Below are positions 60,785-64,000 of a stretch of 64,000 nt of DNA, piece by piece. The notes beneath the pieces were generated by a model. The model saw only the letters and a list, made by a program, of their open reading frames with translations. It was not told the DNA's origin and searched no databases. Positions within the stretch are counted from its first letter, which is position 1. Every line of letters begins with the position of its first letter. This DNA comes from JACKJA01 sp050297015 (GTDB taxonomy: Bacteria; Pseudomonadota; Alphaproteobacteria; Micavibrionales; Micavibrionaceae): positions 62,001 to 126,000 of the forward strand of contig JBNKRZ010000011.1 in NCBI GenBank assembly GCA_050297015.1. The letters are read 5' to 3'. Position numbers and translations under genes: made by a program.

Positions 60785-61366
60785 TTAAACCTCCAATACG
60801 CCCGCTCTCAAAAGCTGGTCTTTAATACCGGACTTGGCCCGCATAAGGAGCGATTCCAAGGCCTTGAGTTTCACCCCCATAATCTCAGCCGCCTCTTTAT
60901 TACTCAGCCCCTCGTAAAAACAAAGGTTCAGCGCCGTTTTCTGTTTGTCCGGCAAGTTTTGAATAGCAGCCTCCATATCGGCCTGCCGGCGTGTTTCTTC
61001 CATATCGTCGTGTTGACTTGCACGCTCATCAGTAACATTTTCCAAAAAATCGACCGGTTGCATTTTTCTTCGCCCACGCAAGCGATCTACGGCCAGATTA
61101 TTAACCACACGATAAAACCATGTCGTAAAGCGAGCCCCTTTCTTCGGGTTAAAAGCCTCCGGCTTATCCCACAGTTTCAAAAAGGCTTCCTGCACTACAT
61201 CCTCCGCTTCCTGATCGCTGCCTGTCATGCGCCATGCCAAAGCGTAAAATTTATCCGTATGTCGCCGGACCAAATGCGCGAAAGCCTGATGATCTCCCTT
61301 TTTTATCAGGGCCATCAGGCTTTCATCACTCATATCTATTCCGGCCTGAGGGGCCATATCGGTCAA
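60785..61366 (-). CDS. ECF RNA polymerase sigma factor
   Basis: 193 residues. Region 2 with 'FAHLVRRHTDKFYALAWRMTGSDQEAEDVVQEAFLKLW' split across a helix, the aromatic 'ARFTTWFYRVVNNLAVDRLR' (2.3-2.4), and region 4 'LNLCFYEGLSNKEAAEIMGVKLKALESLLMRAK'. It starts the sigma/anti-sigma/periplasmic-protein operon, each gene within a few bases. The stop lies one base before the anti-sigma ATG. Confidence 0.93.
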   Translation of the reverse strand: MTDMAPQAGIDMSDESLMALIKKGDHQAFAHLVRRHTDKFYALAWRMTGSDQEAEDVVQEAFLKLWDKPEAFNPKKGARFTTWFYRVVNNLAVDRLRGRRKMQPVDFLENVTDERASQHDDMEETRRQADMEAAIQNLPDKQKTALNLCFYEGLSNKEAAEIMGVKLKALESLLMRAKSGIKDQLLRAGVLEV

Positions 61367-61375
61367 ATGCCTGCG

Positions 61376-61744
61376 TTAATCGTCATCCTCATCAGAGCCG
61401 CGTTTCTCTTCATAACGCTCTTTACGTTTTTCCTGCCTTTTATCTTTCATCGCCTGACGAGCGTTATGCATTTCTTCCTGCGTTACTTTACCATCACCAT
61501 CAGCATCCATTTTTTTGAAATGATCTTCATGAGAGGCCATAAACTCTTCGCTACTGATCGCGCCATCACCATCGGTGTCAATCTTTTGGAAAAAAGCGCC
61601 GGAGCCTTTTTGATCGCCCCCCGGTCCTTTCCCCATACCTTCACCGGGAGCACCGGGACCACCATACCCGCCCTCACAAGCAAACACCGGGGAAACGCTC
61701 AACATAAAAGCTGCTACGGCTGCCATCATCACTGTCTTATTCAT
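61376..61744 (-). CDS. Periplasmic EF-hand calcium-binding protein
   Basis: 122 residues. Signal peptide (about 1-22, ...SPVFACE), Gly-rich linker, then two EF-hand loops: DTDGDGAISSEE (56-67) and DADGDGKVTQEE (80-91), with canonical calcium ligands at positions 1, 3, 5 and 12. The tail is highly charged (Lys/Arg/Glu, ending in acidic residues). It is 9 bases upstream of the sigma gene on the same strand, so calcium or metal sensing may be linked to the sigma system. Confidence 0.88.
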   Translation of the reverse strand: MNKTVMMAAVAAFMLSVSPVFACEGGYGGPGAPGEGMGKGPGGDQKGSGAFFQKIDTDGDGAISSEEFMASHEDHFKKMDADGDGKVTQEEMHNARQAMKDKRQEKRKERYEEKRGSDEDDD

Positions 61745-61857
61745 TTTTTATCTCCTAAACTGTTTTATCACTGAGAATACGTTGTATGCCCTTAATACGC
61801 CCCAGAATCGAGAACCCTTCGTTTTTTGTTCAAAAATTGTAATGAGGAAGAATCCAG

Positions 61858-62748
61858 TTAAATCCCGGCAATATCAAGAACGATCCTATACCCTTTTCCG
61901 GCGGAAGGCGGTATAGATTCTGCCCACTCCACACGCGCGGCTTGGCGCAATTGCACGGCCACATTCGTGCCGCCGCTACCATCAGGCATCGCACTGTAAG
62001 AGGCCACCAACGGTGAATTAGCAAACTGACTTTGCGCCATCGCATCCCAAGCCGTAGAGGGCAAAGCAACCATCATAATTTTTTCATTATTATCAACGTC
62101 ATAACGGAAATCAACAGCGCTATCCGCATCAAAAACCAGACGCGTTTTATTACCGTGTTCTCCAAAACGGACATGACTCACATGGTGCGCCGCCGCTGGG
62201 ATAGAAGCCGCCGCAGGTTGATAAGCCGATTGAACCGGGGCAGCCGCAGGCATGGAAGGTGCCGCTTGTTGTGCGAAAGAAGGTGCATCCATCATCACGG
62301 GATAAGCCGCCGCCGCAGGCATATTTTGCACAGGCGCTTGATACGCGGCAGATGGTGCCATCGTTGGCGCGCCCATCCCGGTTCCCGCAGCTGGTTGATA
62401 GTTTTGCAAAATAGCCTGTAAATCGACTTGCACCTGCGCCAGTCGTGTTAAAGCCGGCATCATGGTGCTCATATCATTTCGCAATTGCGCGACCTCTTGC
62501 TCCAGTGCGGCAAGACGATCCATCGCCGCACCGTCACGCTTAGCAACTGACGCGTTACTCTCAACAGGCATCACAGCCCGGTCAGGCTGGAGCCATGTCG
62601 CATCCGATGTTTGCATGACCTGCACCTCCGGCCGGGGCGGGCGTTCAGAGGCAAAGGTTTTGCTCGCCGGGGGCCAATCCTCCAACCAGGAACACCCCCC
62701 CAAACATGTTACACAAGATGCCAAAAACAAAAGACGAGGAAGCTTCAT
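61858..62748 (-). CDS. Lipoprotein with coiled coil and AMIN-like domain
   Basis: 296 residues from ATG 62748, with a ribosome site and a lipobox GGCS (Cys19). A short coiled coil (about 74-100, 'AALEQEVAQLRNDM') and a long Ala/Pro/Met-rich low-complexity stretch precede a C-terminal domain with 'GNKTRLVFDADSAVDFRYDV' (AMIN-like, found in cell-wall amidases and Tol/secretin proteins, where it binds glycan). Earlier Mets (62862) are upstream of a signal. The AMIN assignment is tentative. Confidence 0.72.
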   Translation of the reverse strand: MKLPRLLFLASCVTCLGGCSWLEDWPPASKTFASERPPRPEVQVMQTSDATWLQPDRAVMPVESNASVAKRDGAAMDRLAALEQEVAQLRNDMSTMMPALTRLAQVQVDLQAILQNYQPAAGTGMGAPTMAPSAAYQAPVQNMPAAAAYPVMMDAPSFAQQAAPSMPAAAPVQSAYQPAAASIPAAAHHVSHVRFGEHGNKTRLVFDADSAVDFRYDVDNNEKIMMVALPSTAWDAMAQSQFANSPLVASYSAMPDGSGGTNVAVQLRQAARVEWAESIPPSAGKGYRIVLDIAGI

Positions 62749-62953
62749 ATCCTTATCACTCCTCCGGAAATATACGGCGACAAATAGAATCTTATTTTCA
62801 AAGGGTAGGAAGACAGAGCGTATTCCACAAGAAAAGAACCCCCTTATACACGCCTTATCCACATAGAAAGATTCATTTTTTCATAATTAGTAAAAACTTT
62901 ATTAAACTTTTTCCTTTTAAAATAGAGATAGCGAGGAAAGGAACGCCTTAAAT

Positions 62954-63529
62954 ATGTTCACAAAACACGGTTTAAAAACGCACCTTCTTGGCAGTCTGGA
63001 GATTGCCTTACTGATGCCGGTCGCCCGCACGCGATTTGGCAACACAGCGGAAGAAGCTTTAAAATCGTTTTTTGTTCCACTTTTCCTGCTCCCTATCAGC
63101 ATGCTTGCTATTTACGCCTTTCCCCCACCGGAACTGGCGGATGACACAGCCAATGCCATTGCTGTCTTATATACCTTTCGCCTTGCCATCTCATGGGGAT
63201 TGTTTTTCGGGGCAATTTACTGGATCAGCGGCCAAATTGACCGGCGCGAACATTTTTTCCAATTTGTTATCGCTAACAATTGGCTTGCCGTGCCCGCCAC
63301 GGCGATTTTCATTCCTGTTTGGTGGATGCTGTTTAACGGCAGTTATAGCTGGGCAGAGCTTGCCCCTTTCATGAGCTGTCTAATCATATACACCTACGGC
63401 TGCACCGCTTTCGTTGCCAACAGGATCCTACGCATTCCTTGGGAGCTCGCATGCTTCATCGCCTTTATCGGCTATTCAATTAATGATAACACTTTAGATA
63501 TCCTGCATTGGATCGGCGCGATTATCTAA
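62954..63529 (+). CDS. Polytopic membrane protein (Yip1-like), 191 aa
   Basis: Five hydrophobic segments (about 32-55, 65-90, 105-125, 130-150, 165-188) with short loops. The N-terminus is basic (MFTKHGLKTHLLG). The plan resembles Yip1-domain membrane proteins, but the match is only by topology. Ribosome site GCGAGGAAAGGA. It overlaps the convergent glycosyltransferase gene by 4 bases. Confidence 0.65.
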   Translation: MFTKHGLKTHLLGSLEIALLMPVARTRFGNTAEEALKSFFVPLFLLPISMLAIYAFPPPELADDTANAIAVLYTFRLAISWGLFFGAIYWISGQIDRREHFFQFVIANNWLAVPATAIFIPVWWMLFNGSYSWAELAPFMSCLIIYTYGCTAFVANRILRIPWELACFIAFIGYSINDNTLDILHWIGAII

Positions 63530-64000
63530 AGCTCAGCAACCTTACGGCCATCCATCACATCACGATAGAGAATTTCAACCTGCTGCGATACAGCCTCCGC
63601 GGACAAATCGCTAGCGACGAGCTTACGGCTTTCCCGCCCCATCTGCGCGCATTTCTCACGATCCGCCGCAATTTTCTCGATTGCCGCCGCTAAAGCCTCC
63701 GCATCATGGGCTGGTACAAGATAACCATTCCGCCCATCCTCCACGACTTCACGGCACCCCGGCACAGCCGTCGCCACCACAGCGCGGCCACAGGATGCCG
63801 CCTCTAAAAGAGCCTTCGGCACCCCTTCCCCGCCGTAGGAGGGCTGAACACCTATATGAGTCTGCCGCCAGATATCTATCATTGTTGAGGGGCCCTTATA
63901 GGTCACATTTGATGATCGCCGCTCCCAATCCCGCAGGCGCGCCTCGTTCCATGAACCGGGATTAGCGGAATCGGGCTGGCCGCACAGCCAAAGTTTAATA
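63526..64000 (-). CDS. Glycosyltransferase family 4, C-terminal part (cut by window end)
   Basis: The frame is open to 64000. Reading from the edge it gives IKLWLCGQPDSANPG, then LRDWERRSSNVTYKGP, and further 'THIGVQPSYGGEGVPKALLEAASCGRAVVATAVPGCREVV' near the donor site (EX7E). This is the second half of a GT-B glycosyltransferase of the undecaprenyl-linked type. The N-terminal half lies beyond the window. Confidence 0.85.
   Translation of the reverse strand, partial: IKLWLCGQPDSANPGSWNEARLRDWERRSSNVTYKGPSTMIDIWRQTHIGVQPSYGGEGVPKALLEAASCGRAVVATAVPGCREVVEDGRNGYLVPAHDAEALAAAIEKIAADREKCAQMGRESRKLVASDLSAEAVSQQVEILYRDVMDGRKVAEL

Noticed and set aside
60776..61774. 332-codon frame on the + strand
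   Set aside because: Antisense to the ECF sigma and EF-hand genes, both with clear motifs.

Overview
The window comes from a mid-GC alphaproteobacterium. The evidence is gene content and order. A SPOR protein, nagZ, scpA, scpB and tatABC run is followed by zapE, mdh and sucC, all read leftward. There is also a dcd-murA-UPF0262 block, a CpdR-type single-domain response regulator, and tRNAs with encoded CCA ends. A Micavibrio- or Rhodospirillales-like lineage is possible, but I cannot fix the genus by reading alone. Palindromic repeats of the 'cattgcgag' / 'cattctgag...ggatgaca' kind are scattered between genes, and one lies inside a coding region.

Layout. 1-5.3 kb: the first 21 codons of sucC, then a TTG-started unknown gene and a TTG-started GH108-type muramidase that separate sucC from mdh. 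5.3-13.3 kb: a leftward housekeeping run of dgt, SPOR protein, nagZ, scpA, LOG-family gene, scpB, tatA, small ORF, tatB, tatC, small ORF and zapE. 13.4-23.4 kb, rightward except for a tRNA-Thr: xthA, a putative transglutaminase-like lipoprotein, a soluble double-PAS chemoreceptor, dcd-murA-UPF0262, and glpD and glpK flanking a UDP-glucuronate epimerase gene.

23.4-46.7 kb is a large surface-polysaccharide island. It holds five FkbM-type methyltransferase domains, four sulfotransferase domains, a pyruvyltransferase, an amidotransferase of the AsnB type, an ABC exporter, UDP-glucuronate decarboxylase, two more methyltransferases and several glycosyltransferases. Two proteins are fusions: FkbM with GT2, and sulfotransferase with FkbM. 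Together with the nearby epimerase, the locus predicts a decorated glycan (sulfated, O-methylated, perhaps pyruvylated) built in part from UDP-galacturonate and UDP-xylose. The left-reading part (46.7 to 41.9 kb) is tightly overlapped and begins with rluD and a secreted beta-propeller-like protein.

49-51.7 kb carries a GT4 glycosyltransferase, glucokinase and cpdR. At 51.8 kb a tRNA-Val is the insertion site of a 2.35 kb element. A 28-bp copy of the tRNA 3' end recurs at 54.2 kb, a decayed integrase start lies beside the tRNA, and the cargo is a cold-shock protein, a DEAD-box helicase and a tiny lipoprotein. Just beyond it is a candidate stand-alone structured RNA with its own terminator and a perfect 24-bp palindrome at its promoter.

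54.6-64 kb: RimK-like ATP-grasp ligase, TetR regulator, small exported protein, MscS channel, ahpC/ahpD peroxide defence, an ECF sigma factor with a membrane-anchored partner and a Spy/CzcI-like periplasmic protein, an EF-hand protein, an AMIN-like lipoprotein, a membrane protein, and the C-terminal part of a GT4 glycosyltransferase cut by the window end.
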